From positions 11,207,183 to 11,271,182 of the forward strand of contig CM065706.1 of the NCBI GenBank assembly GCA_017654935.2: 64,000 nucleotides of DNA, written 5' to 3'. Made by a program: the position numbers and the translations under genes. Of the stretch, positions 12,491 through 23,900 are shown one piece after another (position 1 is the first letter of the stretch; the number at the start of each line of letters is the position of its first letter). Origin of the DNA: Phymorhynchus buccinoides (lineage: Eukaryota > Mollusca > Gastropoda > Neogastropoda > Raphitomidae). The notes under the pieces were generated by a model, which saw only the letters and a list, made by a program, of their open reading frames with translations, was not told the origin of the DNA and did no database searches.

Positions 12491-13579
12491 ATAGAGACTG
12501 ATTAAAACGAGAAGGACTTACAGTGGAAAACAATATGATCATGATGAGCCCCCGAGACGCGTGTGGCTGCCCACGTGGCGGGTAATCAAAAACATTCACA
12601 CACCCGTCATTTTCTCATCCCACGATTGCATTTTTACCATAGTGTTCAAGTGCTGTGGCTGTTGGGATGACCCCGTGTATCCCTTTTAGCCAGGGTTCAT
12701 CAACACAACAATGCAGGCAAGTGTAGGCCTACAAGCGGTCAAGTTCAAGTGTTTCTCTCTCTCCTCTTCCCTCTCTCTTTCATGATTTTTCGTTTTGTAC
12801 ACATTCAGCCACTTGCTTGGAACTTTCTGACTTTGGAAGTTTCACCTGGGAAAAACGGAAAACTAATTTTCTCAGGGAAATTCGGAATTTCCTGCATTCC
12901 CAACGTTCCTGTTACATACATTAACTACGTATGCTTACTATTTGCATCGCAACGTTTTGAATTATTCAAGAAAACTCACAAATCACTCCAGCCATACACA
13001 CGAACCAAGACATGCTAACAAAAAGAGAAATGAAAGAAGATGTACTTGTTTTTAACTTCATGTTTAGACATAGAAGGTAGATCAACTTTTGTTATATAGA
13101 CTTTATATAGAAAAAATCTACAATTGGTTTACCCCACAAACCCTACAAAAGCAGTCCAGAGCAAATTGTGATTTGAGAGAGAACAGGTTTAGAAGTGACC
13201 AAGGTAATGGTGTGCAACCAGATTTTATTTCCGTGAGCAAATTGACAGCTATCTATTAATTCCGGACATATCGGACGACTTGAATGAGTTAAAACATCCT
13301 AGTACGGCACACAGGAGCATAACACAAAAGGAGCATGCATGTTCATCTCGTTCTTCACATCAAAACATGTGGAAATGAAATTGCGTATACCTCCTATTCT
13401 CAGTCATTATTTACCGAAAATGAATTACAGTATGCTTTTTTTTTTTAATGCACAAAACCACACCACCATTGACCCATCTTAGCTTTTTGTGTGCGTTATA
13501 ATGAACAAAAGCCTTTTGGCTTCTGAAGAGAGACAGCATTCGAATTTTTTTACTAAAATCTGCAACGTAATGACTATTA
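12491..13579. other. No gene recognised
   Basis: Moderate AT content, no repeat family shared with the rest of the window that I could see, and no reading frame with recognisable similarity. Short frames at 12,749-13,018 and 13,411-13,650 have no supporting features. Confidence 0.45.
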
Positions 13580-14070
13580 AAGCAGGGTCCCGGGCTTTCA
13601 GCTATCCCGTACGGACCTGTATGCCTAAGGAATAATGACGAAATGTCCATGTTTTAGCTTAACGATCGGAAGGAAACACTTTCCCCCATTGTGACCAATT
13701 CTAAGCATATACAAACTATGCTACACAGTATACGCGTTTTTCCCTCTGCAAAACACCAGAAGTAAAAGAACGAGTTCAGTCCAATTTCTCTTGACAACTC
13801 CGTGCATCGTTCGTCTGCTCGCGGTCAGTTTTGAAACGGGAAGGTGGGGGAGGGGGTAAGGTGAGTAGGTGCTGAGCATGGTTCTCAAATGTAAAGTGCT
13901 GCTTCTGCCATCTATTTTGAGTATGTCTGGCTGCTCAGGGCAGTTTTTGGCAGCTGTCGGACTTGTGAGGCCTTGAGTGGAATTAAGCACTGTAGAGGCC
14001 TAACTGGATATTTCAATGGTCGAGACTTATACGGCTGTAAGCCCCTATGAAACCCTTAAAGAAAACCCCC
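13580..14070 (+). repeat. ~490-bp dispersed repeat, copy 1
   Basis: Aligns over nearly its whole length with 17,625-18,125. Both begin gcagggt-ccc-gggctttcagct and end near cccctatgaa-ccct. Shared internal marks include cagtccaatttctcttgaca and gcatcgttcgtctgct. The CAGGG start and CCCTG-like end of the second copy resemble the CAG...CTG elements described elsewhere in the window. Confidence 0.65.
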
Positions 14071-14149
14071 AACACATGATTTTTGCTAATTGAAAAAACC
14101 TATTGACTGCACTCTAGACAGGCGTAGCCCATGAATCCACACTCCTACC

Positions 14150-14507
14150 TATTCTTTATTAGTTACTTATAGTCACAGAGGCGTCCCTGTGAAATTCGGT
14201 ATGGTCCCACCTGGAGCGCGTCGTAGCCAAGGCGCGCCACCCTTTTTTTTTTTTAGGCATGCTTTTCGTGTGACTGAATAGGAAGGAAGGGTAGGGTGTA
14301 AATTGACCAAAGACAACTTTTTCGTTGCCACTTGAGTTTAAAAGTGTGCTAAGTGCATGGCACACGGGACCTCAGTTTATCGTCTCTTCGAAAGATTCCA
14401 CGTTCAGACCGTAAGGCCTAGAGCAGAGTGAGAGGAAAATACCTGTAACCCAGGTTTCGAACTCAGGTTTACTTACCACGAAGCGAACGCTTACCAATGT
14501 GCCACTC
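14150..14507 (-). repeat. tRNA-derived SINE, family 1
   Basis: Minus-oriented copy. From low to high coordinates it shows the 3' tail (agttacttatagtcacagag), the core (tcagtttatcgtctcttcg), the B-box region (ggtttcgaactcaggt) and the A-box region (taccaatgtgccac). Confidence 0.75.
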
Positions 14508-14978
14508 CCCCCCCCCTGAATGACCAGATACATTCATCAATATATGATTCATTGCATTAAAAACAAACAGCACAACACCCTCGTCCCCTCAAAAACCAAA
14601 TTGCCCCCATCTCCACCCCTTCGTAATTCTAAAATATATAATTCCCCCCTGAGACCAATCAGAAGCTCAGTCATCAAATATGATTCTTTTTTATTCTGGA
14701 AATGCAAGGTCTGATTTTGTGTAAAATAAGAATAGAGTATTCGGTGACAGTCTTTGTGTTGGTTGGGTCAGTGCGTATACCCCCCCCCCCCCCCCCCCCC
14801 CCCAACCTTGAAATGTCGCTTGTAACGAAAATCCTACATTTATTCCAATGTTTATTTCTTCGTTTCATTTTTTCAACACGAAGAGAACCGATTCCTTTAG
14901 GGTACGCACTCCTCAGTACTCTATATTCCAGTCGGGTGATTTTATAACATCCCAAACAGAAAGATCACTTCTTCTTAC

Positions 14979-15293
14979 GATGAATTTATCCCATTTTGAC
15001 TACAAACACTACGAGCAATTATTGACTACAACACATGAGCAATCTAAAACGAAGCTCACCATAATCAGTCATAGTTTGGTCTATCTCAAACAGAACCAAA
15101 TTATCCATCTCGATGATTTACAACAAAGCACAGCATCTCATTACCAACTACACTCCCATCATGACGTGATCAACATTTACGACCTGTTTACCCGCCTACA
15201 CAACTGTGACAGTGCCTGGGAAAAACAGACGGTAATGGAATTTTGTATAATTGAGATTTTAAATTTTCATGGTGGAGCGAAGATTCCTTTTTA
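14979..15293 (+). CDS. Unidentified ORF, 104 codons, possibly a terminal exon
   Basis: I do not recognise this protein. It starts MNLSHFDYKHYEQLLT and ends LNFHGGAKIPF before a TAA stop. The same frame is open upstream to 14,848 without obvious sense. It stands out because it is long for this AT-rich neighbourhood, not low complexity, rich in His, Leu and polar residues, and predicted to be largely helical (inference). A possible splice acceptor, ccaaacag, lies about 20 bases before the ATG. No upstream exon was found, and no close AATAAA signal is obvious. It may be a spurious frame. Confidence 0.25.
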
Positions 15294-15607
15294 ATACGCA
15301 GACCGAATTGATTTATCTTGTCTAGTTTTTTATTTTATAATTATTTGAAGTTTGGCATTCGAAATAGAGCATTTGCAGAATCGGCATAGAAGATACAACT
15401 TTGCCTTTCTTTGTATTGATTGATTTTAAACGATCAAATAACAAATAATTCATGACATTGTATTCATTTGTGGATACGGTAAACACGTACAAAATAGACA
15501 TAATATCCCTAAAATAGAAAATTTGTATTTTTGGGGGTTGTTACTATTTTTGGCTTTGCTCAAACATCGAGCGACTGATGTAGGTTTTTCCATGCGCCAT
15601 CACAAAT

Positions 15608-15797
15608 CTCGAGTAGTCCGTATAGCTGAAATGAGTAGTTTTGGTGTGAAACGTGTAGTCCCTATTCATGTAACACCAGCAAACACTGGTTCACTGAATG
15701 AGTAGCATCAAGAATTAAAGAGCTTATTTTCATTTTTGAAGAGTATAGAGGTCCCAATTGAGTAGACACTACTCGGAATAGTAGAGAACCAGGTCTG
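15608..15797. mobile_element. Decayed CAGACCTG-type element
   Basis: Shares its length with the 21,652-21,859 and 37,097-37,314 elements (tagctgaaatgagtagtttt, aagagtatagaggtcc), and ends ccaggtctg. The left terminus is lost. Confidence 0.55.
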
Positions 15798-15919
15798 ATT
15801 TAATCTGAAGACATAAAAGTATAACAATGAAGAGCTTTACGACATCAATGCAAAATGTTTTCACAACCAGATGGTATCAGACGAGCCACAATATGTATGC
15901 ATTTAATACTCCTAAAGTA

Positions 15920-16750
15920 CCTTGATAAGCCCATGGTACATCTTCAAAAAAAACCACCCACCTCCCCAACTTTAGGAGCAAGTTTCATACTCTAAAATTA
16001 ACCTTGCATACTAGCATGCTCATTTAAAACGCCCACTTAGACCATTTCATACTCTAAATACCTAGCATAATAAGCCCATCTCTTTAAACGCCCACGCCCC
16101 TAACTTAGCAGCAGTTTCATACTCTAGTCCTTGTATATAACCCCTGCTCATTGTAAACGTCTCACCCCCCAACTTAGGAGCAAGCTTCATACTCTATCAG
16201 TACCTTGTATAAAAGCCCATGCTCATTTAAAAACGCCCCCGCCTTAACTTAGGCGCAAGTTTCATATTCTAATACTTGCTAATAAGCCCATGCTCATTTA
16301 AAACGCCCACCCCGCCCCTACGTGGAGCAAGTTTTCATACTCTAATCCTTGTTTAATAAGCCCATGCTCATTTAAACGCCCCATCCCCCAACTTGGACAA
16401 GTTTCATACTCTAAAGTACCGTTGCATTAAGCCCCATTCTCATTTAACAACCGCCCAGCCCCTACCTTATGAGCAAGTTTCATAATAATAAGCCCATGCT
16501 CATTTAAACGCCCACCCCCAACTTAGGAGCAAGTTTCATACTCTAAAGTACCTTGTATAATAAGCCCATGCTCATTTAAACGTCCACCCCCCAATAAGCC
16601 CATGCTCATTTAAACACCCACCCTCCAACTTAGGAGCAAGTTTCATACTCTAAAGTACCTTGCATAATAAGCCCATGCTCATTCAAACGTCCACCCCCCA
16701 ACTTAGGAGCCAGTTTCATACTCTAAAGTACCTTGCATAAGCCCATGCTC
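15920..16750. repeat. Minisatellite, ~60-75 bp unit, about 12-13 copies
   Basis: The unit contains taagcccatgctcattta, aacgcccaccccc, aacttaggagcaagtttcat and actctaaagtaccttg. Unit length varies because some copies lack one of these blocks. The left units are more diverged than the right ones. Confidence 0.8.
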
Positions 16751-16755
16751 ATTAA

Positions 16756-17236
16756 CTCACTTGGGACGAATGAGCGGAATCCGGCTCATGGCTCTCACAA
16801 AAGTTTAGGACAAATGAGCCGGTGCATAAGAGTTTTCAAGAGGTTTTGATTTCTTCCTTCTTTCTGCTGGCGTGTAACCAGCTTTCAAGTGCGACGTCAT
16901 AACCTATTTTTCGGTTTGCTTTGACCTTGCCTCTCTTGAAAATCAACCAGTCATTGCAGACTTTACATTCAGGTTTGGTTGTACGAGGGGGGTCTTAAAG
17001 ATCGGAATGTGAAATTTTCCTTCTTGTTTATGTGTTAGCTGTTTTTTCGTCAATAGGAGACAAACGAGACGAAGGTATGGAATCTGATATTTTTACGATC
17101 GCTTAGTGCATGGTGTTAGTAATCTTATCTTAAAATATCAGTCCATAACTTTTTTGTGGTGATGGGTTTTTGAACCTAGTCAAATGGCCCGTCCGAAACC
17201 GGTTGTAAGGGGAAGCAACTGGCCAGTTGCCCAGAG
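16756..17236. mobile_element. Possible TTAA-targeting element
   Basis: Starts ctcacttgggacgaatgagc right after TTAA and ends gttgcccagag before TTAG. Its right part (gggaagcaactggccag) matches the right part of the 36,400-36,864 element. No coding capacity. Confidence 0.45.
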
Positions 17237-17304
17237 TTAGCTATAAAAAACACACCCCCCCCCCCCCAATTTGTGAGCCAGTTTCATACACTGGAGCACT
17301 ACCG

Positions 17305-17455
17305 TTTGTTTCGGACTATAAGGCGATACTTTTTTTCCCAGACTGAGACCCCTGCGCCTCATAAACTGACTGATAATATAGTAATAAACTATAATAAACA
17401 AAATCTGAATTTTGTGTAAAAATTTTGGGGTGCGCCTTATATTTCGCAAAACACA
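17305..17455. mobile_element. MITE, cggactataaggcgc family
   Basis: The left end reads tttcggactataaggcgata and the right end gcgccttatatttcgcaaaa. It is preceded by a poly-C stretch and a 'cacccccaatttgtgagcc' block related to the 15.9-16.75 kb minisatellite. Confidence 0.6.
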
Positions 17456-17624
17456 GTACTTACCGAATAAATGCCCACCCACCCCACTTTGAAGCAAAAT
17501 GCGTGCGTAGGGGTATGCACCTTGTAAACACCCACCCCCTACTTTGGATCAGAGGGGTGGGGGTACGTGGGTTAGTCAACGCCTGCTTCTTAAAGATATA
17601 TATTTCCTGACAAAGCCAAAGCAG

Positions 17625-18125
17625 GGTTCCCAGGGCTTTCAGCTACCCCCAAGTAAGGACCTTGTAAGGACCTGTAGGCCTAAGGATAATGTTCATCTTT
17701 TAGCCAACGATCTTGAAAGGAACACTTTCCCAGCATTGTGAACAATGTCTAAGCAGACACAAAAACTATGGCTGACACAGATATACAGCGTTTTCTCGCA
17801 AAACGACACCAGGATAAAGAACGAGATTTCAGTCCAATTTCTCTTGACAACTCGCGGTGCATCGTTCGTCTGCTAAGCGGTCAGTTGAAACGGGAAGGCG
17901 GGGGAGGGGGGTTAAGGTGGAGTAGGTGCTGAGCGATGTTTCTCAAGTGTAAAAGTGCTGCTTCTGCGATCTATTTTGAGTATGGTCTTGCTGCTCAGGG
18001 CAGTTTTTGGCAGCTGTCAGGACTTGTAAGGACCTTGAAGTGAATGTAAGCACTTGTAAGGCCTTACTTGGAGATTTCAATTGGTCAAGACTTATAAGGA
18101 CTGGTAAGGCCCCTATGAACCCTGT
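17625..18125 (+). repeat. ~500-bp dispersed repeat, copy 2
   Basis: Second copy of the repeat at 13,580-14,070, in the same orientation. Starts cagggttcccagggctttc and ends cctatgaaccctg, giving an 8-bp perfect inverted end (CAGGGTTC / GAACCCTG). It is probably a non-autonomous DNA element; I could not see a clean target duplication. Confidence 0.65.
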
Positions 18126-18491
18126 AAAGGAACAATGCAGTACTTAATTAAAGCATACAGCAACCCACCCCCCACCCCCACCCCCCGAGTTTTCATTTAT
18201 TTCAAGTTTATGTTGAAATCAGGAGCCCTGGTCTTGGGTCTTGACTCAGAGTACAAACAAAAAAAAGCCAAATAAACAACAAACAAAGCAATCAAACAAG
18301 CTCTTGTGGATTTTCATTTGATAGTCGTGGTCTGATCCTCATTACTCCGTTGTTTCGGCGACATCTTTCATTTCGTTCAAAGCGCTGTGGAGATCGTCTG
18401 CTGTGCAACCCCTCCACAGTTTACTGGAGAAAAAAACCACACAGCAGAACGGCATTTTAATCCGTCAATACCTGCCATTGGTTCAATGCAA

Positions 18492-18866
18492 GATTAGGTA
18501 TTAGGTACTTTATAGTCACAGAGGCATCTCTGTGAAATTCGGGTTGCTCCCACCTGGAGAGCGCGTCGCAGCCAGAGGCGCGCCACCCCCTTTTTTTTTT
18601 TTTTTTTTTGCATGCGATTTTTTGTCATTGATGAGGAAGGGGGGGGGATAAATTTTGACCAAATGACAACTTTTTCGTTGCCACTGGGTTTAACATGTGC
18701 TAAGTGCATGGGCACATGGGACCTCGGTTTATCGTCTCATCACGAAAGACTCCACGTTCAGACCGTAAGGCCTTGTGCAAAGTGAGAGGAAAAATCCCCT
18801 GTACCCAGGTTCGAACTCAGGTTTACTTGACACGAAGCGAACGCGCTACCACTGTGCCACACCAGA
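18492..18866 (-). repeat. tRNA-derived SINE, family 1, near full length
   Basis: Minus-oriented. The tail (tattaggtactttatagtc) is at the low end. The core tttatcgtctcatcacgaaa, a B-box-like ggttcgaactcaggt and the A-box side taccactgtgccac follow. A poly-T run at 18,593-18,609 interrupts the body, as in other copies. Confidence 0.8.
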
Positions 18867-18927
18867 TGGACAGAACAAAGCTTTTAATTTAAAGTAACAA
18901 ACGAGAGATTGAATATGAGTAGAGCAT

Positions 18928-19435
18928 CAGTGTTGCACATTTTTTTTAAACGATTTTCAGGACATTGACCTATCAAATTTGCAATTGTCCTATTGTCTTG
19001 GCCTCTGTCAGGACAATTGTCCTATTGTGTCACAGTTGAAGCGGACTTGTGTCCTATTGTTGTTTTTGCAACCAAGGGGATTGTCATTCCCAGATGGGAA
19101 TCAAATGCTCTTCTCTTATTTTTAGGAGTCCCCCCCCCCCCCTCAGATTTATGACAAATATTTTAGGGTTGATTTATTACAAAAACTCACTTCCCGATGC
19201 TGGGCTAAGTATTAGGTGTCCTATTGAAATTGCATGTTCAGGACAATTGTCCTATTATGTTCTTAAGTCCGGACAATTGTCCTATTATGTTCTTAAGTCA
19301 GGACAATTGTCATATTGATGTTCTTAAGTCAGGACAATTGTCCTATTGATGTTCTTAAGTCAGGACAATTGTCATATCAATGTTCTTAAGTCAGGACAAT
19401 TGTCCTATTAGAGTTCCCAAAAATGTGCATCACTG
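18928..19435. mobile_element. CAG...CTG element (508 bp) with a palindrome array
   Basis: Inverted ends cagtgttgcacattttt and aaaaatgtgcatcactg, flanked on both sides by the 6-bp duplication gagcat. Its right third is a tandem array of about 31-34 bp units, each containing the palindrome AGGACAATTGTCCT (or a one-base variant) followed by ttcttaagt. No coding capacity. Confidence 0.85.
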
Positions 19436-19480
19436 GAGCATATACCCAGGGATGGCAATTTTTCTCTGAAAATATTTTAA

Positions 19481-20027
19481 AGGGGCACCCTGACGGATGA
19501 GTTTTTGCAAGAAACACATCGAGATCACCAGGAAAAACACCCTTTACAGAGATCGCAACACTCACTTTGCTCTGGTTTCCTAGAAATCAAACCGTCAAAT
19601 CGGCGATTCCTCCTTGGCGGAGGTGCTGGAAGTCAAATTATTTCACTGAAAGAGAAGGCGTGTGCCGTCTCTTTTGTAATGGCGACCAAATTGTTTGCAC
19701 GAAATTTTTCGCAATACAAGCCTTTTTATTTATCTTTGAAAAAAAAAATTATGCAGTTTATGTAAAGGAGTTTCGCTCACAACAAAGGAAATAACTTTTT
19801 TGGTTTACTGCACTACAAAAAAAAAAAAAAAAGCTTCAACCACAATGGGTTTGGCCCCCATCCAAAATGGCTTCTCTCTCCAGCATCTCCGCCAAGAAGG
19901 AATCGCCGTTTTGACGGTTTGATTTCTAGGAAACCAGAGCAAAGTGAGTGTTCCGATCCTTGAAAAGGCTGTCTTTCTGGTGATCTCGACGTGTTTCTTG
20001 CAAAAACTCATCCATCAGGGTTCCCCT
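19481..20027. mobile_element. TTAA-targeting foldback element (547 bp)
   Basis: Long inverted arms of about 150 bp: aggggcaccctgacggatga at the left and tcatccatcagggttcccct at the right. TTAA lies immediately on each side. TTAA duplications are typical of piggyBac and Kolobok elements. The loop between the arms has no recognisable transposase, so the element is non-autonomous. Confidence 0.85.
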
Positions 20028-20031
20028 TTAA

Positions 20032-20272
20032 CCCTTTCACTGCCAGCCTTATTTCAGCCAAACATTTCCATTAAATTTACCTGGGTAGAGAACAAAATCC
20101 ATCTGCAGTATTGGGGATTCTTCTGTGACATATATATAAAATAAGGTCTGTCCTTACTTCCCAAAACTAAGACAATAGGGTCTTTGGATAATAGACCCCA
20201 ATTTGATGCCTTTTTAGTGACATAGGTGGTAAATCACTGTGGTGCTAAAATGCGACTCTGGCGGTGAAAGGG
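20032..20272. mobile_element. TTAA-family MITE, CCCTTTCACCGCC type, good copy
   Basis: Starts ccctttcactgccagcc, ends ctggcggtgaaaggg and is flanked by TTAA. The left TTAA (20,028-20,031) is also the right TTAA of the preceding foldback element, so the two insertions share one target site. Confidence 0.85.
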
Positions 20273-20457
20273 TTAAAGCTAGTGTCAACCAACTACAAAA
20301 TCCATTTTCAGTAAAGGGCTACAAGATGTGGAAGCTATGTACTTTTGCTTGAGAATATCATGGTAGGATATTCAACATTGATGAAAAAAAAATGCAACAA
20401 ACAAACAGCACCTAGAGATGAGCAATCTTACACACATCTTCTTCTTCTGATTGGGGA

Positions 20458-20797
20458 TGTTTATCCTGCCCCACACCCAAAGCCTCCAGTTGGAACTAAG
20501 AACTGGCGCACAGGATGCAAGCTATGTAAGTCCATGCCATCCATCCCATTAGCACATACAGCCTACTCGTACTGAACAGTGGAATGGGGTTCAACGTGTG
20601 CGCAAGATCTTGTGCATGCGTTTTTCACATGCAGCGGGATCTTGGTTTTAAGTCTCATCCAAAGGACTTTTTCCCTAACTGGCGTCAGGTACCCATTTAC
20701 ACCTGGGTGGAGTGAGGAAAATAGGAGTAAAGTGCCTTTCCCAAAAAACATCACCTCGAACGAAGTTGGATTCGAACCTCCACACTCTTACCGAAGA
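20458..20797 (-). repeat. tRNA-derived SINE, family 2
   Basis: Read on the minus strand, the head carries the B-box-like ggaggttcgaatcc and is followed by a body containing tgggaaaggcactttactcc and cacccaggtgtaaatggg. The body differs from SINE family 1. Confidence 0.7.
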
Positions 20798-20846
20798 GCA
20801 AGTACACACAATAACACACGCGCGCGCGCACACAGAGTAAACCTAC

Positions 20847-20914
20847 CCAAACGCTCGAAGCTGTTCCACAGAGGATTCAAACTCCTTGGCTTTGCTGACA
20901 GCACCACGGATAAT
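20847..20914 (-). CDS. MSH6: MSH6 exon: [13 protein letters not shown] (last exon found)
   Basis: Acceptor tttcag before ATTATCCG, donor gtaggt. Reads [20 protein letters not shown] and then AFG, matching the helical tail after the ATPase core in MSH6. It enters in phase 0, as the previous exon requires, and leaves two bases over, so one more coding exon must follow; I did not find it between 1 and 20,846. Confidence 0.9.
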
Positions 20915-23900
20915 CTGAAAAACATTAATCATTTTAACATTTAAGGCATAAATGAATCATAAAATAGTCTGGGAAAACAAATGTCCACGGACAATTTTTT
21001 AAAAAGGCACAAATGACTCGGATGAAAAAAATAAAGGAGAAAATGTTCATGAATCGATAACTGTATGCTAGTCTGCAGCGTCCAATGAGGCTTTATACCG
21101 AACATTCTCTGCCCCTGTCTCGTGCCCTGAGATGCGAACGCCACCTACTTAAGATTATCGCCCTTGCCTGTCAGGAACTAGTAGTATATAGCCACAGAAA
21201 ATTATCTGCACCTGACTCGTCGATAGGTGGCATGAGCAGTTCTGGCCTAAAATCAACGCCCTTTTTCGTGTCAGCAAGAAGTGGTATAGAGAGTTCCATT
21301 ATGATGCCTCCAGGACAACAGAGAAGCTGACTGCTATTCTGAAGAGTTGGGTACGAATTGGTTGATAGTGAAGCCCGCCCCCCCCCCCCCCCCCCCTACC
21401 CAGGGTACATGAAGTTTTTTTCTAACCAGCCCTTCCGTCCTTGAAGGAGGTTTGCACTAGAGTCTCAGAAACTGGCAGGCTACATTCACTGGGTGATGCT
21501 GATCAAAAACAAAAATGTGTTATGGTTAAACTTACAGGGGTCTACAATCAAGGATTTTTTTAAAAAAGGGAAGATGATGAGATTAGCGTCATGTTAGCAG
21601 GTAGCTCTTAACCCCTAGACTGCCAGAGAAAATGAAAGAAAAATTCATTGCCAGACCTGTTTACCCCCTACACAAGTCTTGAGTAGCCTGGATAGCTGAA
21701 ATGAGTAGCTTTGGTGCAAAATGTGTAGTTTCATTCATTAAGCCATCAAACACTGTTCACTGAAGATGGGAAATTATAGCATTATTTTCAATTTTGAAGA
21801 GTATTAGAGGTCCAAATTGAGTAGAATACTACTCAAAAAGAGTAGAGTAAACAGGTCTGCATAGCACAAATCATGCCATGAAAAAGACAACTGAGAGAGC
21901 CCATCTGGCAAAATGGTCTGGGGATATAACTCTCTTGACTGTGTTAGAGCAAAAGCCAGCATATCAGGGTTATTCCTCTTCATCTGATGATGTCACCAAG
22001 TCAGTACGTGATACGTTATATGGCAGTCACGGGGATAAGGACAAAGCGTTGTTGTAAGCATGGTCAACAGGTTTTTTTTGTACACATGGACAGACATAAA
22101 GTGAATTTTCATAAAGTAGTAACTAGTATAGATGGCAAAAACCCTGGGGGGGAGGGAGTGTGTACCTCCTCAGGAATGTTAGCCTCTGGCGGACTGCACT
22201 GAAGCCGTAACTCTTAGGGCAGGCCCCCCTGCATGAACTTGTACACAGATACACACAAACTTTTTGTCTAAGATCACTGTAAGGTGGATAGACATTAAAT
22301 TAAAGAACATGCACCTCCGCAAGGATGCTAGCCAGACGAGCAGCGTTGAAGCCGTAGCTCTTAGGGCAGGCCCCATGCGAGAACTTGTACAGGAAGGTGA
22401 TCACACACACACACACACACACACACACATCTCCTCAGGAATGCTGGCCAGGCGAGCGGCGTTGAAGCCGTAGCTCTTAGGGCAGGCCCCATGCGAGAAC
22501 TTGTACAGGAAGGTGATCACACACACACACACACACACACCTCCTCAGGAATGCTGGCCAGACGAGCGGTGTTGAAGCCATAGCTCTTATGGCAGGCCCC
22601 ATGTGAGAACTTGTACAGGAAGGTGATCTCACACACACACACACACCTCCTCAGGAATGCTGGCCAGACGAGCGGTGTTGAAGCCGTAGCTCTTAGGGCA
22701 GGCCCCATGCGAGAACTTGTACAGGAAGGTGATCTCACACACACACACCTCCTCAGGAATGCTAGCCAGATGAGCGGTGTTGAAGCCGTAGCTCTTAGGG
22801 CAGGCCCCATGTGAGAACTTGTACAGGAAGGTGATCACACACACACACACACACAACCTCCGCAGGGATGCTAGCCAGACGAGCGGCGTTGAAGCCGTAG
22901 CTCTTAGGGCAGGCCCCATGCGAGAACTTGTACAGGAAGGTGATCACACACACACACACACCTCCTCAGGAATGCTGGCCAGGCGGGCGGCGTTGAAGCC
23001 GTAGCTCTTAGGGCAGGCCCCATGTGAGAACTTGTACAGGAAGGTGATCACACACACACACACACTCCTCAGGAATGCTGGCCAGACGAGCGGTGTTGAA
23101 GCCGTAGCTCTTAGGGCAGGCCCCATGTGAGAACTTGTACAGGAAGGTGATCTCACACACACACACACACACCTCCTCAGGAATGCTGGCCAGACGAGCA
23201 GCGTTGAAGCCGTAGCTCTTAGGGCAGGTCCCATGCGAGAACTTGTACAGGAAGGTGATCACACACACACACACACAAACTACCTCCTCAGGAATGCTGG
23301 CCAGACGAGCAGCGTTGAAGCCGTAGCTCTTAGGGCAGGCCCCATGCGAGAACTTGTACAGGAAGGTGATCACACACACAGACACACACCACAAAAAACA
23401 CGCACACACACACCTCCTCAGAGATGCTAGCCAGACGAGCGGCGTTGAAGCCGTAGCTCTTAGGGCAGGCCCCATGCGAGAACTTGTACAGGAAGGTGAT
23501 CACACACACACACACACACCTCCTCAGGAGATGCTAGCCAGACGAGCGGCGTTGAAGTCGTAGCTCTTAGGGCAGGCCCCATGCGAGAACTTGTACAGGA
23601 AGGTGATCACACACACACACACACCTCCTCAGGAATGCTGGCAAGACGAGCGGTGTTGAAGCAGTAATTCTTAGGGCAGGCCCCATGTGAGAACTTGTAC
23701 AGGAAGGTGATCACACACACACACATACCTCCTCAGGAATGCTGGCCAGGCGGGCGGCGTTGAAGCCGTAGCTCTTAGGGCAGGCCCCATGCGAGAACTT
23801 GTACAGGAAGGTGATCACACACACACACACACCTCCTCAGGAATGCTGGCCAGACGAGCAGCGTTGAAGCCGTAGCTCTTAGGGCAGGCCCCATGTGAGA

